Positions 37,197-47,316 of a stretch of 64,000 nt of DNA are shown here, in pieces. Under the pieces are notes generated by a model, which searched no databases, was not told where the DNA came from, and saw nothing but the letters and a program-made list of their open reading frames with translations. A program made the position numbers and the translations under genes. Numbering within the stretch: the first letter of the stretch is position 1; each line of letters opens with the position of its first letter. This DNA comes from Blasia pusilla (taxonomy: Eukaryota; Marchantiophyta; Marchantiopsida; Blasiales), in contig CM114272.1 of the NCBI GenBank assembly GCA_050084515.1, forward strand, positions 29,264,001 to 29,328,000. The letters are read 5' to 3'.

Positions 37197-38206
37197 ATGA
37201 AGTGGTGGAGGCGGACGAAATCGAGCCAGGGCGGAGGCAGCAAATGCATGCCCGGGAGCTCGAGCTTCTCCACGCCGGGGTACAAGGACCCGCACTTGGC
37301 ACGCAACATCGCTCCGGATCCCGCGAGCTTGCAGCCGGACGACCGCGTCCAGACGTACTTGAATCAGATCAACTCCAGGCAGGTCTCGTACCCATCGGGA
37401 TTCCGCCTGGGGGATTCCACGCGCCCCAGCAACAAAGCGGGCCGCCCCAAGTCGGTGTCCGTCGGGGGCCCCGTGGATTTGATGGTCGGGGGCGGGGGCG
37501 ATGGGGACGAGAATCAGAGCACGGCGTTTCTTCCCTACTCCAGCTGCGGATTCGGGAGCGGACAGATACTTCCGGTGCCGTGCTCTGCGTGCAAGAACTT
37601 CCCGAAGAATTACGGTCGCCCGCCGCACAGGTTCTGCTACGAGGAGCTGGAGCAGGTGACGAAGAAGTTTTCGCAGGATCATTTTCTGGCGGAGGGGGAG
37701 TCGGAGTTCGTGTACAAGGGCGTGCTGGCGGATGGGCGGCGGGTGGCGGTCAAGACGAGCTCGCATGAGGACAAGTTCTGGGCGGAGATTGAGGCATTGA
37801 GCAGCGCGCAGTTCCCCAATGTCATCACTCTCGTCGGCTTTTGCATCGAGGAGGGCCGCCGCTTGCTGCTCTATGACTTCGTCTGCAATGGATCCCTCGA
37901 TTGGCACCTCTCGCGTACGCATCTCTCTCTCTCTCTCTCTCAGAATAAAAAAAAAAAGGTACAAATTGTTGCAGACTTCGCGAATCGAGTCCCATGGCTC
38001 TTTTCGGACCTCATGGACAATGAATCTCCCTCTATCTCTCTCGCTAGATGACGACGTGGTGTACTTGAACTGCTAATCCTCTCGACGTGGTCTTCGAATC
38101 GACACTCGCCTTGGACAGTGCGGGTCTCTCTACCCCAGGTCTCAATCCCAGGATGCCCATGTTCAGTCACATATATGGAAGGGTTTCCCGTGGGACTAGA
38201 ATTCTA

Positions 38207-38257
<51 letters not shown>

Positions 38258-40770
38258 GCACGCACGCACGGTCCTGTGAGCACGCCGTGGACAAGAAGTG
38301 TTTTCATTCACTCACACACACCTAATCAAACGATTTGATGCGGATCCCTCGATTGCTGCCACCGTCGCTCGCGGTACCAAACGAACCTGTCACGGGATTT
38401 TCCATGGATCCCGTGATTCTGCCTTGTGGTCTTATTATTTCGTTCCACGCACGGCAGGCATGGCACAGGATTCGCTGTGAATCCTTGGATTGTCACCCTC
38501 CCTGTGTCATTCTGAAGAAGCTGTCACACGATTGGCTGTGGCTCTCTCGATTCCCACTCTCCGTAAGTCATTCTGAGCAGCATGCCAGACGATTCGCTAG
38601 GGAGAGGGACCTTACCAGACGCGAGAGGCCTTTCTCCCCTTCGCTTTCTCGTTCTGAGAAGCCTCTCGTAGCAGCTGCCGTTCATCCCTCGATTGCATGT
38701 CTTCTCTTTCTCGTTCGAGAGAACCTGGCACGAGATTTGCTTGGAGCGAGGGAGTGAGCGAGCGGAGGTCGAAAGGGATTCTCTCCATGTTCTGCCCGAC
38801 GGCTTTCTTCACTGACCAAAAGCATACGGATTTCTCGTGCCTCTGATTCTGATGGTGATCCCCTCCCATCCCTTCGACTCTCCATCCGGTCCTTTCAAGT
38901 CAGTCGCCCAGGTCCCACAGTGGAAATCCTAGATGGGAGAGGAAGCACGAAGTGTGGAGCTCTGGAATGGAGAGGTCGGGTGAGGGTTTGTGTCGCCAGG
39001 AAGTGTGGTAGAATGCCGCAGAAGAGGAGAAACAGCGCAAGGTCTCAAATGGGGTTTGTGTGCGTGTGGGGGGTGGTATTGGGTGCATGTAGCGCGCAAT
39101 CCCAACACTGTGGAGTGGAGCGTTCGGCAGAAGATTGCTGTGAACGTCGCGAAGGGCTTACGCTATCTGCACGAGCAATGCAGAGTCGGTTGCATCGTTC
39201 ATCGTGATGTGCGTTCCAAGAACATATTCATCACTCACGACTTCGAACCTCTGGTGAGTTCTTCTTTCCCACCTGGAAAGATCAGTGTTGCTGTCGCTTT
39301 CATCAAGTTTGCCATAGCCCAGGTTGTTCATTCGCTGACTGCTGGGGATTCTTTCGCATGGCATGTACCTGCAGATAGGTGGGTTCGGGTTCGCGAGATG
39401 GCAGCCTGATGGAGCAGTGGCGGTGAGAAGTAGCGTGGTGGGTACCCCAGGGTATGTTTCTCGTGTGGTGGCAGCCATTTGCTTCTGTTTTTGTGACCAC
39501 TCGCGAAGCGAACCTCTGCTATTGAATTTTGCATCAGAATAAAGAATTAGTGGTGGCATTCGAACATGGAAAGTGGTTTCAAACCCTCTGCATTTTTGGA
39601 TCAGAGTGCTGCTGCTTCTGGAAATGTTGCAACAGAGTAGTGGTCGAAGGCATGACAAGTCGGGCGAACATGGATCCATCAGTCACAAAGTGATGCCCCT
39701 GACGCGCATGCGATGACTGCAGGTATTTGGCTCCAGAGTATGCAGAGAGTGGGCTGCTGTCGGAGAAGGTGGATGTCTACTCGTTCGGTGTGGTGCTACT
39801 GGAGCTCATCAGCGGGCGCAAAGCCATCGACTTCTCTCGTCCCAACGTGGAGCAGCAATTTCTGGCTGATTGGGTACGTTTCTCGGTAAGAAGCCAACTG
39901 TTCATAGTACAGATTCGCAGGTGAGATGTCCAAGAGTTCGTCTGCCTGTGAGGTTGATCAGACAAGCCAGCAAGGTCAAAGTCGAGATATCAAGGAGCTC
40001 GCTGGGAACTAGATTTTGCAATCCGAATGAAGGAGTCGTAGCTTTGACTGACACCATAGAAAGGCTACACAACTGGGGTCTCTCTCAAAGTAATTATGTA
40101 TTTGTGGTTCGGGTGACTCTCAAAGTCATCATGAATCTGTGGTTTGGGTGACTCTCAAAGTTCTTATGAATCTGTGATTTGGGTGACTCTCAAAGTTCTC
40201 ATGAATCTGTGCTTTGGGTGACAGGCACGACCGTTGCTGGAGGACTTTGGTAGAGTCGTGAAGGAGGTTCTCGATCTGCGGATTGGCAATGAGTACCATC
40301 ACCATGAGCTCTACTGTATGGTCAATGCAGCAAGCCTTTGCATTCGAAAAGACCCCTCACAGCGCCCAAACATCAGCCAGGTAGCTTACTGCCTGTCACA
40401 CACTCTTGCGATGCTTCCCTCCTTGTAAGACAGAGTGAACTGCTTACCAATATTAGGTCTAAGTAGTTCTGCAGCTCATGCGTGGAATGGAACACAGGTG
40501 CTCTGCATTCTGGAAGGAGACAACGATCACGAAACTACAATCATAGTCCCTGAGACCTGGTGCAACACCAACAATAACAAAGAGAACTCCTCGTCTTTCC
40601 GAGAGCAAAACGTTTCCCCGACTCCTGATGAGCAATATGAGACCGAGCTCCGGTATCCTTCAGGAAAGGTCTCGTCGAGCTCGGGTAGTAGCTCAGGTTC
40701 TACTAATCGACCGCCCAGAAGCACCTGCATTCCAATCAAGCGCATTCCTGGCAGCGCTGCACTCGTCTAA
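37197..40770 (+). CDS. Receptor-like cytoplasmic kinase family protein, predicted pseudokinase, six exons
   Basis: Model: 37197-37914, 39093-39253, 39375-39451, 39723-39873, 40225-40380, 40498-40770; 1536 nt, 511 aa, all GT-AG with consistent phases. The start is the first in-frame ATG ([14 protein letters not shown]). Residues 1-130 are low-complexity; [18 protein letters not shown] leads into the kinase domain (146 to about 400), then a Ser/Thr-rich tail. It resembles the plant group annotated as inactive protein kinase SELMODRAFT_444075-like (Arabidopsis At3g13690, At1g55200, from memory). Present: VAVK Lys186, Glu197, VHRDVRSKN with Asp278, [30 protein letters not shown]. Lost: the glycine loop reads [12 protein letters not shown] (164-175), and DFG reads GFG (296-298). 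ATP-Mg binding should be impaired, so a scaffold or regulatory role is inferred. No signal peptide, membrane segment or N-terminal USP-like domain was seen. Confidence 0.88.
38211..38270. repeat. Compound (CT)n-(CA)n-(CGCA)n microsatellite in kinase intron 1
   Basis: A CT run at 38211-38241 passes into CA repeats and then CGCA repeats. A shorter CT run lies just inside the intron at 37922-37940, next to the 5' splice site. Confidence 0.95.
38330..38760. repeat. Degenerate ~62-bp repeats in kinase intron 1, including a copy of the exon 1 end
   Basis: Units near 38415, 38478, 38541 and 38683 share CATTCTGA..AGC and GACGATTCGCT-like words. GGATCCCTCGATTG, the coding sequence shortly before the exon 1 donor (37890-37903), recurs at 38342-38355; TCATCCCTCGATTGCATG near 38682 is a further variant. 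Confidence 0.55.
40082..40224 (+). repeat. 35-bp tandem repeat ending at the exon 5 splice acceptor of the kinase gene
   Basis: Four units starting CTCTCAAAG at 40082, 40117, 40152 and 40187, each ending in TTTGGGTGA or a variant. The fourth ends GGGTGA and the next three bases, CAG, are the 3' splice site of exon 5 (exon starts 40225). The repeat therefore supplies all the sequence just upstream of the acceptor. Confidence 0.92.
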
Positions 40771-41958
40771 CTTCGTAACTGACAGTAGTCTTGCAACCTC
40801 ACAAGCTTCACAATCTAGAATGTTGCACCTGCATGGGACGACTGTCACCATTAGTAGAAACCACCATGAAAACCTCAGCAATTTGAGTGCTGCAAGCGCT
40901 CGTCAGAACCATAATTGTGAACATCAACTTCAGAATCTGGAGTACTGCAAGCACCCTGCTTGCAGAAACCAGAGAAAACTCTCTAGTGTACAGGGCAGTA
41001 GATTCAAAGCGTGTAATGGCAATTCGCCTCAGAGTGTACATATACGACTATTTCATGGATATTGATTGCAAAACCGCACTGCTTTGCTGAACTCCATCGA
41101 AGAGCTCTTGGTTGTGATTACTTCCACGATCGAAACTGACTGACCAGCTCTTGGTTGTCATGTGCACCTCGCTCGTGGGTCCATCGGTGGACTGCCAAAA
41201 TGGGTTTCATAGGTCCTTTGTCAATCACTCTGCTCTGCCCTGTGCAGTGTATGCGAGTCCAGGATCCTAATTTTTCATGCAGCGTTTTCCTAAATCCGTT
41301 TTCCATGATCTCTTGCCACCTCTTTGTGAGAAAGGCAATCACGATGCCCTCAAAAACGTCTCCTCACCCAGTGGACCTGGACCTGGACCTAGACCTATTG
41401 AACACTCTCACGGACCCATCACGAGTCCTCAAACCTGCGTGCACACAGCTATGACAACCCACCCCAGCTATCTTCTCCGAGCAATTGTCGCCAGGGTTTT
41501 CGTGGCTCTTCCTCTGCTCCATCGCCGTCTCGCCCAAAAGCAGGCGCCATCTCTGACCGATTCTCACGCCCACATGTATGCATCCAGACATAACTAGAAA
41601 AAACCAGAATCCGGACCCATTGATTAGACCTACTCCTGGTGATCTGCCTGATCGCGATTCTTGACCCAGTTCCATCTGTGCCTCCTCATCATGTTCTAAA
41701 CTCTTTGAATCTCCCCTTTGTTCCCCTCCTTTCTATTCAGATCTCGTGCGGCCCATTACATATTGGAACTCTTTTTATTGCCAGTTTTCCCTTAGTTTAA
41801 TTTAATTTTAAATGACGCCCGTTAACAATAGAAGGGTGTTAGAGGACCTATGTAAACAATAGAATACCTTAAAAGACAGGTGTCAATATGTGAGGAGTGT
41901 TTCGTCTAACCGAGTTCTCTTTCAATTATGTGGATTTGAACTCATGATGATAAATGAG

Positions 41959-42106
41959 GACCACATATTGCAACTCCTTTTTATTTTTTTGAACTCCTTT
42001 TTATTGGGCACCTGTTTTGCCCATGGATAAAACAAGACCGCATATTGCGACTAATTTTTATTTGAACTCCTTTTTATTGGAGTCTTGTTTTGCCCATTGA
42101 TAAAAC
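41959..42106 (+). repeat. Tandem duplication, ~72-bp period
   Basis: GACCACATATTGCAACT..GAACTCCTTTTTATTGGGC..GTTTTGCCCATGGATAAAAC is repeated from about 42031 with around 80-90% identity by eye. Confidence 0.8.
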
Positions 42107-42212
42107 TCACAAGGACACGACATCACTACACACCATACTTGCCTGTGTGTAGTCCACACGTGGATCTCATATCGATGTCTAGAAGAGATAGAGAAGGCAA
42201 GGGGTCTCATAT

Positions 42213-42350
42213 GGATTCTTTGAGGAGAAGACAACATAGAACATCTTCCACCCGGACTTCTAGAAGAGAAATACTCCCTTGGGATTCTTTGAGGAGAAGA
42301 CAACATAGAACATCTTCCACTTGGACTTCTCGAAGAGAAATACTCCCTTG
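42213..42350 (+). repeat. Tandem duplication, 69-bp period
   Basis: GGATTCTTTGAGGAGAAGAC starts at 42213 and 42282. The two 69-bp units differ at only a few bases. Confidence 0.93.
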
Positions 42351-42610
42351 GGGGAGTTAGATCGAGTCTTCTTTGTTGTCGTCGCTGCCCTTATAGCAAT
42401 CTCCCTTGTGCAACTCCATGTGCCTAAACTAACTCTTGCTTAGGATCTACAATTACGACATCTTCTACATCACGTCATCTTTACGTATCTCATAGGGTTC
42501 CGCTAAAATGAGGGAGTCACTCATTGACTAATATCCCTTTTTGTGCATATGGATGTCACGTCTTTTAGGATATATCGACGAGATCTAGCAGAACGCCTTC
42601 GAGGACAGTG

Positions 42611-42682
42611 GAGGACTGCCTCAGTAGGTCATCCTTGACTTCCTAAGGCAGTCCTCTGGAGGTTGAGGATGACCTACTGAGG
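42611..42682. repeat. Two interleaved perfect inverted repeats (A-B-A'-B')
   Basis: A = GAGGACTGCC (42611-42620) pairs with 42647-42656. B = CCTCAGTAGGTCATCCT (42619-42635) pairs exactly with 42666-42682. The order A, B, A', B' means that both stems together would form a pseudoknot-like topology rather than one nested hairpin. Confidence 0.92.
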
Positions 42683-44264
42683 CCACGAATAACTTAGGAG
42701 AGCAGGTTTTCCTTTCATTTTGGCTCATTTGGAGAAATTTACTATTTCAGATGAATTTGTTATTTTGAGTATCGTTGACTTTCCACTTTGGGAAGTGGCC
42801 TTTGACCTCCTATAGCAAATCAAGAGCCAAAGAGATGACGTGCGAGCAAAGGTTACCGTAGAGAGAGCTTGGGAAAGGTAAGGGGTAATACCCAAAAAGA
42901 GAGAGCTTTAGAGCTCATTCTTTTTGTTGAACCTCTTGACATGAGGCGACAGAGTTATGGTCCTCCTTGCCTTGTGTGTGTAAGCCAACCCTCTCATTAG
43001 GAGAGTGGGTTTGGAGAGAGAGAGAGAGAGAGAGACTTGATTTATTGGAGATATTTCAGTATTTGATTGTCATCATAAGAAGATGCCATGAGTTGGCATT
43101 GGATCATGTGTGCTTGTTTGTGTATTCAGTGACAATACTGTATGTTGAATAGATATGTATACGCACGACATGGAAGCCACTCTCACGAGTTGTAAAGAAG
43201 AGGATATCCCATATAACATTGTAAGTTATTATCCTCTCATCCCCAATTGGGCAACATGGTAGATACACACCAAGAGAATTTGGGCTTCGAGGACATTCAC
43301 AATGCGTCAAAACTACCACAAATGGTTACGGGAGGCCAAATAGAATTGCTTCATTATGGCAAAGATTATTGGTGCGATGCGGAATGTCATAATAATGGGG
43401 CAAGCACCTACCAATGAGCTAATCCCCTTCCTTGAGGAGGAGGGAATACAATCTTGAACCTCCATGGAAATACTCCCATCAAACAAATTTTTTTATATTT
43501 TACAATTTAGTTTTGAACACATGGTGATGTGAGGAAGGGAGGTTACTCATTGAGATTACTTTCTTATGTCAGTAAGAATGTTTTCAAAGTAATTTGTTCA
43601 TGGTCTCTTGAAGAGGTCATGTTTAGTGTGATAACTCTCCTTACTTGAATGATGGGAACAACATAACATTATGATGGTGATAATGAAAGCTTATTCAAGT
43701 TCTACTCCATGGTCAAGGAGTGTCATCGTATTCAACCATGTGGAAGAAGAGATATTTACATTACACCAAGGCAATTCACATGGTAAGAGATCATCATAAG
43801 TAAGTTTGGACTTATGTTGATTTTCTTTAAACTCACATGAAAAGTCTAGATAGAATTTCTTTAAAAAATTTCATAACATATATTCCCGTCACCCATGTCA
43901 AAGTAGAAGAGAGCAAGAGAGAGACTTGATTTACCAAAAATATCTTACGGTAGTAATCTACTGATTTGCCCCCAACCTAGAATTGCGGATCATGAGTGAC
44001 TTGTACTAATCTTAGATGCACAATGATCATCCTTGAAATTCTCACTAATAGACATAATCATACTCCAAATTTTTTTCATGAATAAGAAGGAATGAATGCA
44101 TAAACATAAGGGAGCTTACACTTAAGAGATTGGAGGTGTTTATTACGGTCCGTACAATAGTCGACTTCAAGTGTAGAGCCTGCACAATGCAAGTTATTCT
44201 ACAATTCTACACGTTATGGACCCTAGGATATGAGCTTTTAGTGGGCGGATGTTAATATTCGTGC

Positions 44265-44410
44265 TAGTGTTAATTCTAGATTGTTATTCTCTTAATTGTA
44301 TTCGTGTATTTGTTTTACTCCGACTATTCTTAATTCTCTCATTAGTGTTAATTCTATATTGTTATTCTCTTAATTGTATTCGTGTATTTGTGTTACTCCG
44401 ACTATTCTCC
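44265..44410 (+). repeat. Tandem duplication, 78-bp period
   Basis: TAGTGTTAATTCTAGATTGT at 44265 recurs with one change at 44343, and both copies continue through TTATTCTCTTAATTGTATTC to ACTCCGACTATTCT. Confidence 0.93.
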
Positions 44411-45914
44411 GAAGATCCAAACGTAAGTGCCATGTTATTCCTACCGACTGTATTCGTGTTTCCGAACTCACTTATAAAACTCAATACCCTAAAGCATACT
44501 CGTTGCTTTAGAAGATGAATGGAATATGGTAGATTTCGAAAACACATCCATTGAGCAAACGGGGAGGGAGGCTCACTTCCGGAGTGCTACCTAATGTCAG
44601 AGATCTTTAGATAAAGTGGAAAGTTCGAAGCAGGAGAGCAGAGCAAATGAGGAAGAATTCAGCGTTTTAACTCTCTCATGATGCAAGCTTGTGAGTCGTA
44701 AGAGTTGGAGAAGCAGATAGCGGCTCAGGATGTTCAGAAATCGATAGAAGAGAATAGAAGACTGGACCAGCAATCGAATAATCCAACGTTCGTTCGTTGG
44801 TTGGCTGGTTGGCTGCTAAGATTTTGGAGATATCAGCGAGGAGCCAAGGTAGATGATGGTGGTGGTGGTGATGGTGATGATGATGATGAAGGGACCTGCG
44901 CAGGGTTTGGGAAGCGATTCAGGAGTAGTGAAGAAGGGTAGGGAAGAATGTTTGGGGATCTTTTTCCAAAGATTATCCATTCTTGTTTCTCTCCTCGACC
45001 TCGTGCGGTTAACCATTCGTTGGGAGGATATGATAAAGTTCTGAGAATTCTGTCAATCAGATGTGTGGGTTGCATGTACTGAACTGAACTCCTTCATTCG
45101 CAATCTCCACTTGGTGTTTCTTGGTTTAGGGTTGATTCGAATAAAACAACAGGTTTCTGTAGGAACTGCAGATTTGAGCGTTACACTTCTCTTGAACACT
45201 AGAAGAAGACGCTGATCTTCTTGGATAGGACAGATATGTCCTTCAGAGGAGATTGTTGCACTGAGAAAGGGATCATGAGACGTGATAGAGGGAATTCCAG
45301 CGGTACAGGCGAAGGGAAGACTTGTTGGACAAAATTGGGAAGAGTAATCAAGAAACTGATCAACTTCTTCGAATGGTTTGATGATCTTTTGTGTTTCAGA
45401 AGAACTCATCTGATTTCGAATTTCGAATCTAACTTTGAGCCTGTACATATCTGAGAAGTGTGTCCATACACGAAGAGTTGTCACAGACTTGATATCCTGG
45501 TGGTGGTCAAGTACACAGATAGTTGAAGGAGTTGAGTTGTATGCATTTGACAATACGGTTTCTGATGTGAAGTATTTGCAAGTTTCCCCTCGGACCAAAT
45601 GCGAATATGCAGCATCGACAATTAAAACCGTTTTGAAATGTGACAGACTTTGCTTCCCTTTGTCTGCAGCCGTCTCATTTATTCAGTCGGTGTGTAGCGT
45701 CCATCTGCAAGGCTTTCATTGCAAGGCTACCACAGGGAGTATTCAGTCCTGCTCTTCTGGCCTTGGGATTGATCTACCGTGCATTCGTGCTGATCTGCCA
45801 AGCCTGGTTTGATGTAGCCCGCATTGGTGCTGAGCAGTTTTCCGCTCAAAAACAGCTCATTCCTTGATTCGTACTCTTCCTGGTTGGGATTCTGCTGAGG
45901 TCGATGAATCTCTC

Positions 45915-45960
45915 CTTTCACAATGTGCGTCCTTTCACAAATTGACGCACATTGTGAAAG
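45915..45960. repeat. Perfect 17-bp hairpin with 12-nt loop
   Basis: CTTTCACAATGTGCGTC (45915-45931) and its exact complement (45944-45960). The loop itself contains a partial direct copy, CTTTCACAA. Confidence 0.95.
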
Positions 45961-46110
45961 CTTATGGGCCACTTGTGGAAGGTTGAAGGTGGGCCGCACC
46001 TGTGAGCACCTGGGGACAGCTTTTGAGCCCTTCCTTTGGTTCGAGCTGTTCACACACTATCCCAAACATTCTTCATCTGAGCCAATTTTGTGAACCCAAT
46101 TCAAAGAGCT

Positions 46111-46461
46111 TCGATTTTACAGCAGTTCAGGAGAGGAAATCCTCCCGTCCAATGTTGGAACAGGTCACCTTGCTGCACGCACTTCCTTGATCTTTTCCTT
46201 TGGAAACCCATTCCTGTTGTTCACTTTCTCCCCTCCCCTTTCTTTTCTTTTGTCTTCTACCTCTCTTCCGAGACCCCTGTGTCGTCGATTTTACTGCAGT
46301 TCAGGAGAGGAAATCCTCCCGTCCAATGTTGGAACATCTCACCTTGCTGCACGCAGTTCCTTGATCTTTTCCTTTGGAAACCCATTCCTGTTGTTCACCT
46401 TCTCCCCTCCCTTTCTTTTCTTTTGTCCTCTTCCTCTTCTACCTCTCTTCCGAGACCCCTG
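46111..46461 (+). repeat. Tandem duplication, 174-bp period
   Basis: TCGATTTTACAGCAGTTCAG at 46111 recurs at 46285 with one change. The copies stay parallel through GGAAATCCTCCCGTCCAATG to TCTTCCGAGACCCCTGTGT, with few substitutions and a small indel in the CT-rich part. Confidence 0.95.
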
Positions 46462-47316
46462 TGTTATCTATCATATTATCCGTTTTTGCTCCCATAGTCT
46501 GCTTTCTTGCTATTCGAAATCTTGGCAATGTGCAGACAGGAGAAGGTTATTTTCCACAAGAAAAGCCTTTTCCCTTATCAACTTCCCTCCTTTCCTTGAT
46601 CACCTCGTCCATTTTTCTTTCCCATTTCGCAATGGCTAGGCATTTAATGCACTCTGAGGAAATATGTCCTACTCAAAGCCAATTCGACAGTGATTCTCGG
46701 CTGGACAGTGATTTCCAACGGATATGTACATACTGAGCTGCAGCACGGAGAGATTGGATGCGCAGGCTTTCTTGCATTCCACTCCGGAGGAACAATCGCA
46801 CCACTCACACTGGTCTGCCCAGCTGAACTATCCACGGAGTCTACTCTTGCAATCCCTGTTGATTTCAGTTATCTGTACTCGAAATATCACAGGTGATGGT
46901 TCATCGTACTGTTTCCCAATTCGTGACCACCCATCCAACTCACGAACTCCGAAGTCTGGAAAACTCACTGGATAATATCATGTGTACATCAATTACCATT
47001 CCTCCTTTCACAAGACGTACAAAGTGGACAATTACTCTGCACCTACATTGTAACTGTAAAAGCTGAAGAGACTTGTCCTTGGATTCAATATCCTCAAAAA
47101 TTATTCCAGACTCACAGCTCTTTTGTCCACGGTCCAAGCTTGAAAGAAGAAATTATTACTTGACATGATTTGTATTCCTCTCTGGTAGCGTATTTCCTAT
47201 TTCCTCGAAGTGTTTCCTGTGGAATCACTTACATGATTTGAGTGGCAGTTTCCTGAAACTCAATCAAAAAAATTGTAAGCAGAATTATAATTGTACCGAC
47301 TGCTCCTTTTCGTTAC

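Larger units (their letters stand above)
40771..47316. other. Repeat-rich spacer between the kinase and HEL2 genes
   Basis: No gene is supported. 40771 to about 41100 is probably kinase 3' UTR. Two-copy tandem duplications and hairpins in this stretch are listed separately. Between 44640 and 46900 several + strand stretches look protein-like, for example near 45640-45867 (RCVASICKAFIARLPQGVF.. with two hydrophobic segments) and 46690-46896 (GCAGFLAFHSGGTIAPLTLV). They lack in-frame ATGs and could not be spliced into one frame. They may be relics or exons of an unrecognised gene. A (GA)n run lies at 43015-43034. Confidence 0.45.

Noticed and set aside
36485-37964. Long open frames on the - strand (274 and 378 codons)
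   Set aside because: They mirror the GC-rich first exon and leader of the kinase gene in antisense, and no domain is recognisable.
45053-45598. 181-codon open frame on the - strand
   Set aside because: It begins at TTG, has no domain, and overlaps other protein-like frames on the + strand; there is no evidence for either.
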